In this document: positions 12,753-22,960 of the stretch, one piece after another
How the letters are laid out: every line of letters starts with the position of its first letter
Numbering within the stretch: the first letter of the stretch is position 1
From: Struthio camelus
Taxonomy: Eukaryota; Chordata; Aves; Struthioniformes; Struthionidae
Reading direction: 5' to 3'
Assembly (NCBI RefSeq): GCF_040807025.1
Contig: NC_090967.1
Span: forward strand, 6,378,001 to 6,442,000
Length of the DNA stretch: 64,000 bases
Notes under the pieces: model-generated
The model's database searches: none
What the model was told of the DNA's origin: nothing
Seen by the model: only the letters and a program-made list of their open reading frames with translations
Made by a program: the position numbers and the translations under genes

Positions 12753-14094
12753 AACAGTATAACTATCAGGACAATGTGTTTAAAAAAAAAAAAAAAAAAG
12801 GAAAAAGAAAAAGCCAAAAAAGAAAAATTCATGCAAAATCTTTTCTTCAAAGAAAAGCCAGCATATTCCTCTTCTAGCGAGGGCCTTGTAGGAAACGGAT
12901 TGCGTAAGGAAAACATACATTTCATAGACTTGCAAAGTGAGAAGGGCATTTTAAGCTGCTTTTACATAATGTGTGTGAATATACAGCTAGTGTATATATA
13001 CCTTCTGGTTTTAACCTGCTTTCCTCTTATTGAGAATTAAGGTTTAGTCCAAAGGACACTTGTTCCTTAAATTGGTTAGATACCTGCTTTTTAGAAATTG
13101 TCACAGAAAATTGAGGGGACTTTGGCATACCAATTGTACTCTAATATTTAAACCTTCCCTGAAGTACGATGCATGCCCTTTTTAATTTTTTCTGTGCCCT
13201 TCCACTCCTGGGAACAATTGGATTAAATCATGATTGATTACAGGGTGCCCAACAATTCAAAATTTGTTTTCTGAGGTAATAGTCTTTCCTTCTCATTGTC
13301 TGTAAGTCATTGCCAGTGCTGTTTGTAGCCTTGCAATGAGGGAAACAATGAGATCAGTGAGATTTGAGTTCTGATGGGTGGGGTATTTGCAGACATGGGA
13401 ATGTGTTGGGTTCTTCTGGGTTGCCTCCAGGCTGAGCGGAGCAGATTCCATGTCCTGGATTAACCCAGGCCCATGAATCTGATAGTATGTGCCACCACTT
13501 CACCCCTATGTGGGTCTTCCCTCTACCTCCCTGCTTTGATGCCCAGTCCCCCATAGGGTAAGGCAGAACCACAGCGCTCTCCATCCCTGCTACTTTGTGG
13601 TGATTTGTACCTGAGGAGGAAATTTCTTGTCCTCCTATCTAGTTCTAACATAGGCCAAGCAAGCGGGAAGCCGCTTTTTGCATCTTCACTGCAGCCTCAC
13701 CAAGGCAAGGCAGCATCTGTGCCTTAATGATTTTTACAAATTATTAATGTGAGTGTTAAACTGTGTTGTTACAACCCAGATATGATATGAGTGAGAGGCT
13801 TAGGATAAAAATTAAACCATAGTCTTGCATTTGGCAAAATCTTAAGTTTCCAAACTTTTCTATGTTAGTTTTCTTGTTTTATCTCATTTGTTTTTGAACT
13901 CTGCAGCTGTGAAGTCTCACTGCATTTGCCTGTGCCTCCGCAGCTGTCTCAAAACAGGAGAGACATGTCCCAAGTTTATTCTACAGAAAACAGTATGGGA
14001 ATTGCTAATTCCTTGAAGCATCAGCAGCTTTATAGCAAGGATTTGTGCCAGTCCGTTGTAGTGTGATGTAAAGCTTGGGAGGTTCATGGGGTCA

Positions 14095-14100
14095 AATAAA
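14095..14100 (+). terminator. MAU2: Proximal poly(A) signal AATAAA
   Basis: Canonical hexamer followed by a T-rich stretch. It is a possible short-3'UTR site about 1.35 kb after the stop. Confidence 0.5.
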
Positions 14101-15522
14101 GCTGTTTTTCTCTGTTAGTAGCTCTGCATATTTATCTCCCATCTTAAAAGGGGGAGGGGAGAAGAATCTGCTAGACAAAGTAGGGCTTTCTGTAATTGCT
14201 TCTTTTCTTTGAGAGAGAAGAGGAGAATATTTAAGAGGAAATATTTGACCCCTCAAACTTTCAGAAATTATTCTAAAAGGAATACTGTGAAGCCCATCTT
14301 TAATGGCTATTCTTTCTCAAAAATCTTGTCCCTTGTCTAGCAATAGGTCACATAGACACTTGCTCTTTATAATCCAAACCCCTCAGTCTGAACCATTGAA
14401 TGATATTAAAGGGACAAGTACTTGTCCAAGTATCAAAATAGGATTTTACGCTTCCTCTACTGAACATGCAATGCTTATTTAGCTCTTGTTCTCAGAAATT
14501 TACTCTTGCAAAAGCCATGTGAATTTTAGGCCTTGTTAAATCCCCAACAGGGAAAATGTGGCCTCCGCATCAGTGTAAAGAGAGTCTTATTATTGGGTTT
14601 GCAAGAACAAAACACCAATGCAGTTTAAGGTCCTGTGTGTTCCTTAAGAACTCCAAGAATAGGAAAGAAATCTGTGAGGTCTGTTAGCTGGCAGAGTATT
14701 TTGATATATCAAATATAGGGAGAATCCATGCTTCTGTTAGACTTGTGCAGATGGAAATTGTTCCATATCACTTGCCAGTCTCATTCTTTGAGATGGAGTA
14801 TTTCTTGTCTGCCACCTGGCTCTTGCAGTCTGTCCCAAATACAGCTCTATCCTAGATGGCTTGTTTCTTTGAATTGCAGAACTGATGGTCAGCATGCTAC
14901 GGCCTTCCCATGGAAGCTGCCGGGCTCACAGCACTGGGGCAGAAGCCTGTCTCCACACCAGCAGCCTCGGTGGCAGCACACTGCTTGCGTGGCCCCAACT
15001 GCAGCCAAGAGAGGGTTGCTTCATGCTCGTTCCACTGCTGGTCTCCAAGACCGCTGGACCGCTGGTGCTGCAGGCATCTGTCCATTAGAGACGGAACAAT
15101 TTCATAGGCTAAACAGCTGTTGTATGCTTGGTTTTGATCAGGAATGATTTAGGTAAATCCCACCTTAGGAACGAACGTTGGTACCCCATGGACTATTTTT
15201 AAGTTCTTCCTTTTCTTTTTAAACATCCACCAACCTCCCTTTGGTATGGGAAACTGTTTCTTTTTGGCCCTTCCCTTCCCTTGAAGACCCTCAGTAAGTC
15301 ACTGAGCAGTTGCAAGAATTCAGCTCCTTTGTAAGCATCTAAGTACAATGGCCATTTTCTTGATGGTGCTCTTAAGTTTGAAGTGAGAGCAGCTGGAGAA
15401 TGTCTAGTAACTGAAAAAGATAGTACCAATGTAGTTCAGAATGGCACTCTAGCAGATTTTGATAATCCATCCCTTTTGTTGTCTTTGTCTAATCTGAGTC
15501 TATTTATGTCCACGGTAACTAT

Positions 15523-15528
15523 AATAAA
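15523..15528 (+). terminator. MAU2: Internal poly(A) signal AATAAA
   Basis: Canonical hexamer inside the 3'UTR. Downstream GU-richness is weak, so use is uncertain. Confidence 0.35.
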
Positions 15529-17379
15529 TTCATTTAAATGTTAGCCAAAAAGTGCTGCTTCTATAAGGCGAAGTTTAAACAAACAAAAAAATTTAGAGTG
15601 CTGTGATTTGGGCTTAGTTTAAGAAAAACATTTTGCAGCAAGCAAGATGTCTACTAGTGCTCCTTCAGGTAGATGCATCTCCTTGACCTTATCTTTCAGC
15701 TCAGGGACTTGCAGAGCTAAGATTGTGTGTTACGGGGAAATGGTTTGCAGTGGCAATTTTCTGGCTTCTCACTGTCAATACTTCTGCGCGAACTAGGCTG
15801 CTTTGTAGTTCAAATCCCTTGCCAGTCTGTTCTCAGGAGGGAAGGAAGTACTTAAGGGAAAGGCTGCCTGCTTGCTTCTGATTTAAGTGCTCTCAGGTTC
15901 TTAATAGGAACCACTCACTAAATACGGTGGCTGAACTTGAAAAGTCAGGAAGAACAACCTGGGGATTCCCAGTTTCTGTGACAAGATAGCTTCACCTGGA
16001 TTTTTTTTTTTTCCTTTGGCACTTGGTTGCAGTTGTTGAGTTGAGGCATTAACTATCCCACAGCCCTGTGGAGTTCAGAACTCTACTGTTGTTTCCCATG
16101 TCCTCTTGCCATTACAAGATTTCACAGATCATGTAAATTTGAAAATAACTTGGTGATTTTCTATCTCTAAAATTCAATGTACATTTGTTACAATGTACAG
16201 TGCTTTTTAACTACACTTGTATATTAAATTATTTAATAGTTCTTGCTTTTCAGTATCTTTTGTATGTAGCAGAGACTAAAACAAGGACCTCATAACTGAA
16301 GTTCTTCCTAATTTTTGAATGCGTATGTAAAGTTGAAAAGAAAACTAGAAGTTTACCGTTTACAAATAATGTTCTGTTAAGTGCTTGGTCTGTCTAACTT
16401 GATTTGAACAACATATTTCTAATCTTCCTTATCCTATCATTTAATTCTCTATAGAAACAAACATGAAGTCTTTTATGAACTTCTAAAAAAAAAATTATTC
16501 TTCTAAAGATGTAATTTAGAAAACTGTACAGTTTTTTCCTCTAGTATTTTTAAATGAGTAGCAAGAACTTAAACAGAAGCATCTAATCACTGTTTTGTAG
16601 ATAGTGTAAAAACTTATATATGTATAGAGAACACAGTCTGAAGAACAGTGTTTGCCTGTTGTATTTCATTTCCTACAGTATGAACATCAGGAAGGCCCAC
16701 ATACCCAGGAAATCTAGCTCAATTTTGGGGCAGGGGAATTAAAACAAAACCTTCATCCCCTGTCATTCCATACGTGCACTCACTGTGAAGCCATGAGCAA
16801 AAAATTAACACTGACAAAACATGAGGGCCTTAAGTTGTTATGCTGCCTATGGACACATGAGTTCAGCACAATTTATTCCATGTTGTTTCACCACTTTGAT
16901 TTTATTCAGTTTTTCCAAATTCTTCAGAAAGTAAAGTTATAATAGAAAAGGTTCAGTAATGTCACATTTTATCTTACAGATTGCCGACATCTCCAAATCA
17001 TGCTAAATGAACCTGTTATCGTAATGTATGGCAATTCTTGCCGCAGCTGAGAACTCTTGAGTGAGAAGGAAATCAAATCGGTAGTTTAGGCTGTACAGAA
17101 CACTTGGTGAAGTCAGGATAAATTAACACCTGTCTGTGCTCTTCTGCTGTCTGTCTTAGCAAGTGTATTTAATTGTTTCCTGCAATGACCCTTAAATGTT
17201 ATGTCAGGTTTGTACAATGTATTGTTGTTTGTAGTTCTCCATAATTAGCAGGACGTGTACCTTCTGTCAGTGCTCCTTTCTGAGGCTGTAAATACAGTAA
17301 CTCATGTAATGAGATGGAACTGTGGGCATTAGTTTGTTGCCTTTGTTTCCTCTCGTTTTCTATATTAGAAGAATTTTTA

Positions 17380-17385
17380 AATAAA
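17380..17385 (+). terminator. MAU2: Distal poly(A) signal AATAAA
   Basis: Hexamer followed by T-rich sequence. It is the last plausible MAU2 signal before the CpG island and probably marks the gene end. Confidence 0.6.
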
Positions 17386-17400
17386 GTTTAATTTTACTTC

Positions 17401-19089
17401 TAGCAGTTTGTAGAATACTAATTCCTTTAGTTAACCTGCAGGTAATTCTGCCTACTTAGAGATATATTTTATGTGGCAACAGGGACTTGCCGCATCGCCC
17501 AGACCTGTGTTAAAAAGTTGTTTAAGGCACTCCTGGCTTTGGGGCAGAAGGGCGGGAAGCCACAGACTACACATGCAAGTCGATGCATGACGAGCATTGA
17601 GGCTACCTGCAGGGGGTGGTGAGGGGACATGCATGGAGCTGGATTAGGTCACTGATGTGCCTGGAGTTGGCATTCTTGTGCTGTGGTTGAGGGCTCCTGC
17701 CTGGGAACAAGAACCAGAATTTCCTGATTGAAACGTCCACCTGATTTTTCACCTTAACGCACACTTTGTATCTGACTGCATAGAGGTTTGTGACATGACA
17801 TAGCTAACTTTGTAAGATACCAGCCAGCTGCATGCACAGGCTACAGTAAGTTTTCTGTATCAGTAAAGTATTTTTGCCATAGCTTAGCTTATTACATTTA
17901 ACTTCTTAGCATGCTTGCAAAGTAAAATGAACAAAAGATCTCCCACTGCTTGCTAGAGCTATTGGAACTGCTACCTCTTACTGTCACTTCAGTAAAATTC
18001 TGATAAATCGGAACAAGAAAAAGTTCTTCACAAAGTTCTGGAAATAAGTTTACCCAACTGCTAGGTAATAAAATGCATCTTGTGCTAAATCTGCTTTGAA
18101 ACTCTTCTGACCAACACAGTACGTGAAGTAAGTTGAAAACCAAAATGCACATATTTGTGTGTGCTGCTGTGTGGATTAAAGCATCACTTCAGAAGGATCT
18201 CTCCTCCTTAGTAGTTAACTATAAAGGTTTGAATGGCCTGAGGTGAAGCCAGTGGCTTTTAGTGTTTAGTGCATTAACCAGAATAACAAGTAGTTATAAG
18301 TGAATTATGCTATTAACCCTTGATCAGCTCTAGCTAAAATTGGTTTGTACAGAGGTTGGGGGAAGGTACTTTAAAACTATATTGGGAAAAAAATTGTGTT
18401 TAATCTTTAATCTAGAGTGGAAAACGCCTAGAAAAAGTTGAATGCACTGGACTTTTCCTGATCGTAGGCAGAACACACTCCAGGGGCACTGTTCTGTCCT
18501 GGAGCAAGTTCTCTCTGGATGGGAAACGATGAGACCTCGATTCCAGCTCTAGTTCTGCTACTCATCTTGCAAAAGCTTTTGTTAGATGTCTTCGGCTTTC
18601 ACTTCCCTGGCTCAGTAAAATGGGAAGGATACCGATTTATGCTTATTAAACATGAAGATTATGAATGAAAATAATTTAAAAAGTATTATCTCATTTCTAC
18701 TCATTTGAAACGAACACCCAAACAACCTGATATAAAGACGCATCTAATCCTGTAATGAGCCATGTCAGTTTTATGTGTAAATTAACTGACGAAAGACTGG
18801 TATTAGCATTAAAAATAAAGCGCTGTTCTTGTCACTTTACTTCTATAAAGTTGTCCTCACCTAAGTAATTTTTTTAAAAAAGAACAAGCTCAATGACAGG
18901 CGTCTACAAATACTGAAAAAGCAGTCCTGAGCCTTGTGTGTCACAGACCGAAGGTAGGTCGCAAGCCGCTTGCTGGAAAGTTTTATTTTTTTGTATGAAC
19001 GCAAGTTGTTCCAGCTGCCACAGGGACTGAGGGAAGGTAGTTTATTAATTCGCTTGTTCCTTTTTTTCTTTTTCCCCCACCTGCTGGCC
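17401..19089. other. Intergenic spacer between MAU2 and CpG island 1
   Basis: AT-rich with no supported gene. ORFs up to 84 codons here lack splice or family support. Confidence 0.6.
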
Positions 19090-19703
19090 GGCCCAGGCGG
19101 ACGGTGGGGTCATCTTACCTGTGACAAGACCGTGCACCGGCTCCAGCGAGGGCGGCGGCGGCGGGGCTGGAGCCGAAGGGTTAACGCGCCTGTGCGCAGC
19201 CTCGCAGCGAGATGGTATCGCGGCCCTGTCAGAGGTGTGGCCGGTGGCACGAGAACGTCTGAGCACCCCTGGCCTAGATCTGAGGAGGAAGCGGGGATGA
19301 GTCACGGACGCCGCGGCCCCCGCCGGCTTGCCGGGACCTGCCGCGACCGCCCGCCGCTGCGCCCACCCCGCGGCCGCCCGCTCCCGCCTCGCCCCGCCGC
19401 CTGCGGGGGGGCAGCTCGGGGCCTTCCCCTCACGGCCGGGGGAAGCGACCCCGCCGCCGGCCCCTATCGGAGGCCCCCAGGCCGGCCTGCGCGGGCGGAT
19501 AAGGGCCGGGGCCCCCTCCGCGCCGCTCCGGCTCCGGCCCCTCCCCGCGGTCGCTCATCACCTCAGGCGGCCTCGGCGCCGGGCGGCGGCCGCCCCCTCC
19601 CGGCCGCGGTGCCCGGGCAGGGGGGCGGGGAGCGCGGCCGAGTCCCGCTCAGCCCGGCCGCAGCCCGCCGGCCCCGCCTCCTTCCTGTGTGCCCGCAGCG
19701 CGC

Positions 19704-19877
19704 ATTGGCTTCCGTTCCCCCACCCACCGAGCGCTCCCCGAGTTTTATTGGCCTGCTCGCCCGTCGGTCAAAGCGAAGCACCGCCCCTTTCTCCTTACCG
19801 CTTAGTACGGGGGCGGGTCAAAGGCTGGCTTCGGCTCCGATTGGCTGACCAGCTTAGTAACCCCAGGTTTTCATTGG
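19704..19877 (-). promoter_or_regulatory. Array of four inverted CCAAT boxes
   Basis: ATTGG occurs at 19704, 19747, 19840 and 19873, all in the same orientation, which is the NF-Y core. They sit 0.4-0.6 kb upstream of the proposed first-exon donor. Confidence 0.6.
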
Positions 19878-19879
19878 GT

Positions 19880-20281
19880 GCCGTCGGTGTCAGTATTGTC
19901 TCTCACAAAAAAAAAAAAAAAAAGGAGGCTGCCCAGGAGGCGGGTGGAGACGCAAGTTTGTCAAAATCTGCCTAGCAACCGGGGTGGGCGGGAAAAGCGT
20001 CCCGAGGAGGTGACGGTTGGTGGCGCGCGCGCCACCCTGGGAGTCCCGCGCCGCCGGCGGCGCGCGGCGCGGGGCGGCGCGAGGGGGCGGGGGGGAGCCC
20101 GGCGCGAGGCGGGTCTCCCTGCGCGCGCAGCCCCCTCCTCCCTCCCTCCCTCCCCTCCCCTCCCTCCCTCCCTCCTCCTGTCAGTGGCCACCTGAGGGAG
20201 CCGCCTCCCCTCCCCCCACGGCCCCAGTCCGGCCCGGGCCCCGCTGAGGAGGAGGAGGCGGCTCTGAGGGGGCTGAGGAGA
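19880..20281 (+). other. GATAD2A: Candidate GATAD2A non-coding first exon (5' end uncertain)
   Basis: The 3' boundary is donor GAGA|GTGAGT at 20282, preceded by a GGA-rich tract. A second donor, GG|GTGAGT, lies at 20413. The transcription start is placed only roughly, downstream of the CCAAT array. No coding start of the family was recognised, so it would be 5'UTR. Confidence 0.4.
20129..20178 (+). repeat. CCT/CCCT polypyrimidine tract
   Basis: About 50 bp of nearly pure C/T built from ccct and cct units, with a purine-only complement. It lies inside CpG island 1 just before the proposed donor. Confidence 0.85.
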
Positions 20282-20685
20282 GTGAGTGACATCGCCACCC
20301 CCAGCAGCCCGTGGGGAGCGGGGCGGGGGTCGCCCGGGCACGGGGCGGGGGGAGAGCGCCCCGAAGGGGGGAGGGGGCGAGGGTAAGGGGGCTCCGGGGC
20401 TGAGGAAACGGGGTGAGTGAGGAGCCGAGGAAAGAGGTCGGGGGAGGGGGTTGGGGAAGGGAGGAGCCGGGGGGGGAGGAGGAGGAGGAGGAGGGGGGGG
20501 GAACCCGGCGGGACGCGGAGGGGGGCGGCGAGGCGGGGGCGCCCTCGGGGGCCGGGGCTGGGGGCGCCCCGAGGGCGGCGGGCCGGGGGGGTGGGGGGGG
20601 AGCCGGGCCGCAGGCATGGCGGGGGAAGGGAGGGCCCGGAGGGAATCGGCCTGAGGAAGAGCGGGCCTGGGAGGGGCGCTCCAAA

Positions 20686-20715
20686 AAATAAATAAATAAA
20701 TAAAATAAAATAAAA
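20686..20715 (+). repeat. (AAAT)n / (AAAAT)n microsatellite
   Basis: Tandem aaataaataaataaat changing to aaaat units, an AT island within otherwise GC-rich sequence. Confidence 0.9.
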
Positions 20716-20818
20716 GGGAAGGAGGTTGGGGGGGGGGGGGAAGAAGGGGGAGGGCTGGGGAAGTACCAGGAGAGGGTGGGCAAGGCTGAGGGGGTGCCAG
20801 GGAGGAGCGAAGAGTGCA

Positions 20819-20837
20819 TCCTGGGAGTTGCCCGATA
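20819..20837 (-). promoter_or_regulatory. ZNF143/THAP11-like motif
   Basis: The minus strand reads GGGCAACTCCCAGGATGC, close to the ACTACAnnTCCCAGnnTGC promoter motif in its TCCCAGnnTGC half. The ACTACA half is not matched. Confidence 0.3.
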
Positions 20838-21120
20838 GGCACAGCTACCAGAGCATGTCAGCAAAGCCAGATTATTAGTCCCAGAGACTTGGGAAGGCGG
20901 GGGAGGGGCAGTGGGGGAGGGGAGGGAGCCACAGATGCGGGAGATGGGGCATCCGGGGTGGTGGGGGGGGAAACTTGGGTCCCCCCCTACCCCCCACCCC
21001 GGGTTGGCCCAGCCGGGTGCAAGCCAGCTGCGGAGCGGGCGGTCGAGGGGGCCTGCCTGCCCGAGGAGAGGTCGGAGGCGCGGGGCCGGGGGTGGCGGGG
21101 GGGGGGGGAGGAAGGGGCCT

Positions 21121-22834
21121 GCTAAAAGCAGAGGGCAGTTTTATGGTGAAGGAAGGTACCAGGACTCCTGACAGAAGCTGCGGTGGTGCGTGCTGCAGGG
21201 GGAAGGAGACGTCCACTGCGCGAGAAAGTGGCACTTCAGAAATGGACAAAGTTCTGTCGTGGGGCGCCAAAAGCCAGGGTCTGCTGTGGAGGAGGCACCC
21301 CGGGAAGAAAGGGTGAATGCAGGCAGGGTGAGGCCACCTTCAGAGGGGACCTGCTAAGCAGGAACAAAAAACTGGTTGCTTGCTGGAGAGTGCCAGATGG
21401 GTTGAATTCACGACAGGACTTAAGATGGAGGTGGTTCGTGGGGCTGATGCCAAAGATGAGTACTTATACCCCACGTTTGTAGAGATGCGTAGAGGTTATG
21501 TGTGCAAAGATTGAGGGCTAGGCTCATTTTCTCTAATTTGAAAACATCGCCCTTGTGTTTGCCCCTATAACTCAATTACTTTCTTTTTCTGGCAGTGTTT
21601 ATCTCTGTACTACTTTGGGGGGGGATTTAGTTTGTACGCAAGACAAGCTCTATTCAAAATAAAGTTATATCCTGTCTGTGGTCTACCACCTTCTCCTCAC
21701 CCCCAGCTATCTGCCATGTTTCACAGAATGTATATAGATGGCTTTTTAAAAATCTAATTCATTATTAATTTTCTATCTTTTTCCCACTTTTTCTTTTTTC
21801 TCTGTCTTTGTGATAAGTGTGGTCAAAAGCTAGAGAGAAAAAAGGAGTTATATGTGTGAGCCACGTATGCTGTGGTAGTTGCTATAGGTAAAAGAATATT
21901 GTCCGTTTAAGTGTTGAGAAGTAACAAACTTTAGAAATTTTGACTCTTCACAGCATTTTAGCAGCACATTCCAAACAAGAAAAAAGTATAGGCAAGGAAA
22001 AAGGTGAGGACTTCTCAATTTGCCTTAAATTGAAAAAGTTCCTTAAAAATAATTACAAAACAACTTAGAAATTGATGATACAAATATTTAGTTGAACTAG
22101 CTGCATACTATTAAATACAGGGGAAATTGTGTAAAATACTTGAATATTTTTCATGACTGCATACTGAGCACAAAGTTTTAAGAAAGAAAACATGTTTTTT
22201 CTACTGGGCAGTCCTCTTTTAAACTTCAGATAAACTTTAGCTTTTCTTCTAATCTCAGTATGAATTCTACAGCTGACTTGTTTTTTTCAGACTTTGTCAA
22301 GAGTTTAAGGACACTTCTTAACCAAACTGAATACACATGCTGTTCAAACAGTAAATAAGTAAATCTTCCAAAAGGTAAAACAGATGATGGTATCACACAA
22401 ATATAACTGAAATTACTTCGGTGTACCAGTGGTCCCTAAATTCTGCTGTCCAGTGGGCTACTATATGAAGCAAGCAAAATGCTGCAAGCTGTTTCATGTC
22501 TCCCAGTTGGCTTCATTTGGAATATCTTAATTTCCTGTTGCCATGAGCAATTTTAGAGGGTCTTGCATGAAGAAGCTTGTCTGTAAGCAATGAGTTGGGG
22601 AAAAACAAAATTTTGTTTTAAATCGGTACACAAACCTGCTTCCCTTGCTTTTGAAAGCTACTTGAAGAATGTGAATTAGCTTTCATCCAAAGTTAATAAC
22701 CCAGTTCCCAACATAACAGACGAATGTTTCAAGGTTCCTACATAAGAGGCAGACCCACAGGATGATAACTGCCATATTGCAGCAAAAATTAAGAAGTCTC
22801 TGCCAGATTTAGCTGTAACTGAACGTGTCTTATC
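21121..22834. other. Non-coding interval
   Basis: GC falls sharply after about 21.2 kb. It is probably intron of the plus-strand gene and possibly the 3'UTR of the minus-strand candidate. A good plus-strand acceptor (tttttctggcag, ending 21595) has no matching donor nearby. Confidence 0.5.
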
Positions 22835-22960
22835 TCAGTTGAGTTCAGCTGTTTGGCCAAAAGGGCGATAGACCTCTTTCCACTCTGATATCTTCAGCTT
22901 GAATTTAGGGAGTCCATCAAGCGTATCGGAAGAAACTGGCTTGTGCATTGCCATGGTTTC
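22835..22960 (-). CDS. Candidate terminal minus-strand exon
   Basis: Acceptor ctgcctgtctttag, then 41 codons and a TGA: ETMAMHKPVSSDTLDGLP, KFKLKISEWKEVYRPFG, QTAELN. Composition and codon use look genuinely coding. No AATAAA was found shortly downstream on this strand. The protein family is not recognised. Confidence 0.45.
   Translation of the reverse strand, partial: ETMAMHKPVSSDTLDGLPKFKLKISEWKEVYRPFGQTAELN

Larger units (their letters stand above)
12753..17400 (+). other. MAU2: MAU2 3' untranslated region
   Basis: About 4.6 kb without an acceptor-linked coding exon, running from the TGA to the last strong poly(A) signal. AATAAA occurs at 14095, 15523 and 17380. The last is followed by T-rich sequence, which fits a distal cleavage site near 17400. 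A Pumilio-type TGTAAATA lies at 17287-17294 and two copies of CAATGTACA at 16175 and 16191. An 18-base A run at about 12782 sits just after the stop. The true 3' end is inferred, not proven. A 139-codon ORF inside (14728-15147) is probably chance. Confidence 0.7.
19090..21120. promoter_or_regulatory. GATAD2A: CpG island 1, probable GATAD2A promoter and first exon
   Basis: The stretch is very GC- and CpG-rich against AT-rich flanks. It carries several GC boxes (gggcggg), four inverted CCAAT boxes between 19704 and 19877, a CCCT polypyrimidine tract at about 20130-20178, and splice-donor-like GTGAGT at 20282 and 20413. Assignment to GATAD2A rests on the conserved MAU2-GATAD2A order and same-strand orientation, not on coding sequence. 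The many Pro/Ala/Arg-rich ORFs here are composition artefacts. Confidence 0.7.

Noticed and set aside
12782..12799. A18 run as a retroposon tail
   Set aside because: Directly follows the MAU2 stop with no target-site duplication or element body.
14728..15147. 139-codon plus-strand ORF
   Set aside because: Lies inside the MAU2 3'UTR, overlaps ORFs in other frames and has no recognised domain.
18970..21482. Long ORFs on both strands, up to 293 codons
   Set aside because: Pro/Ala/Arg/Gly-rich in every frame, as expected from GC-rich CpG island sequence lacking AT-rich stop codons. No family match.
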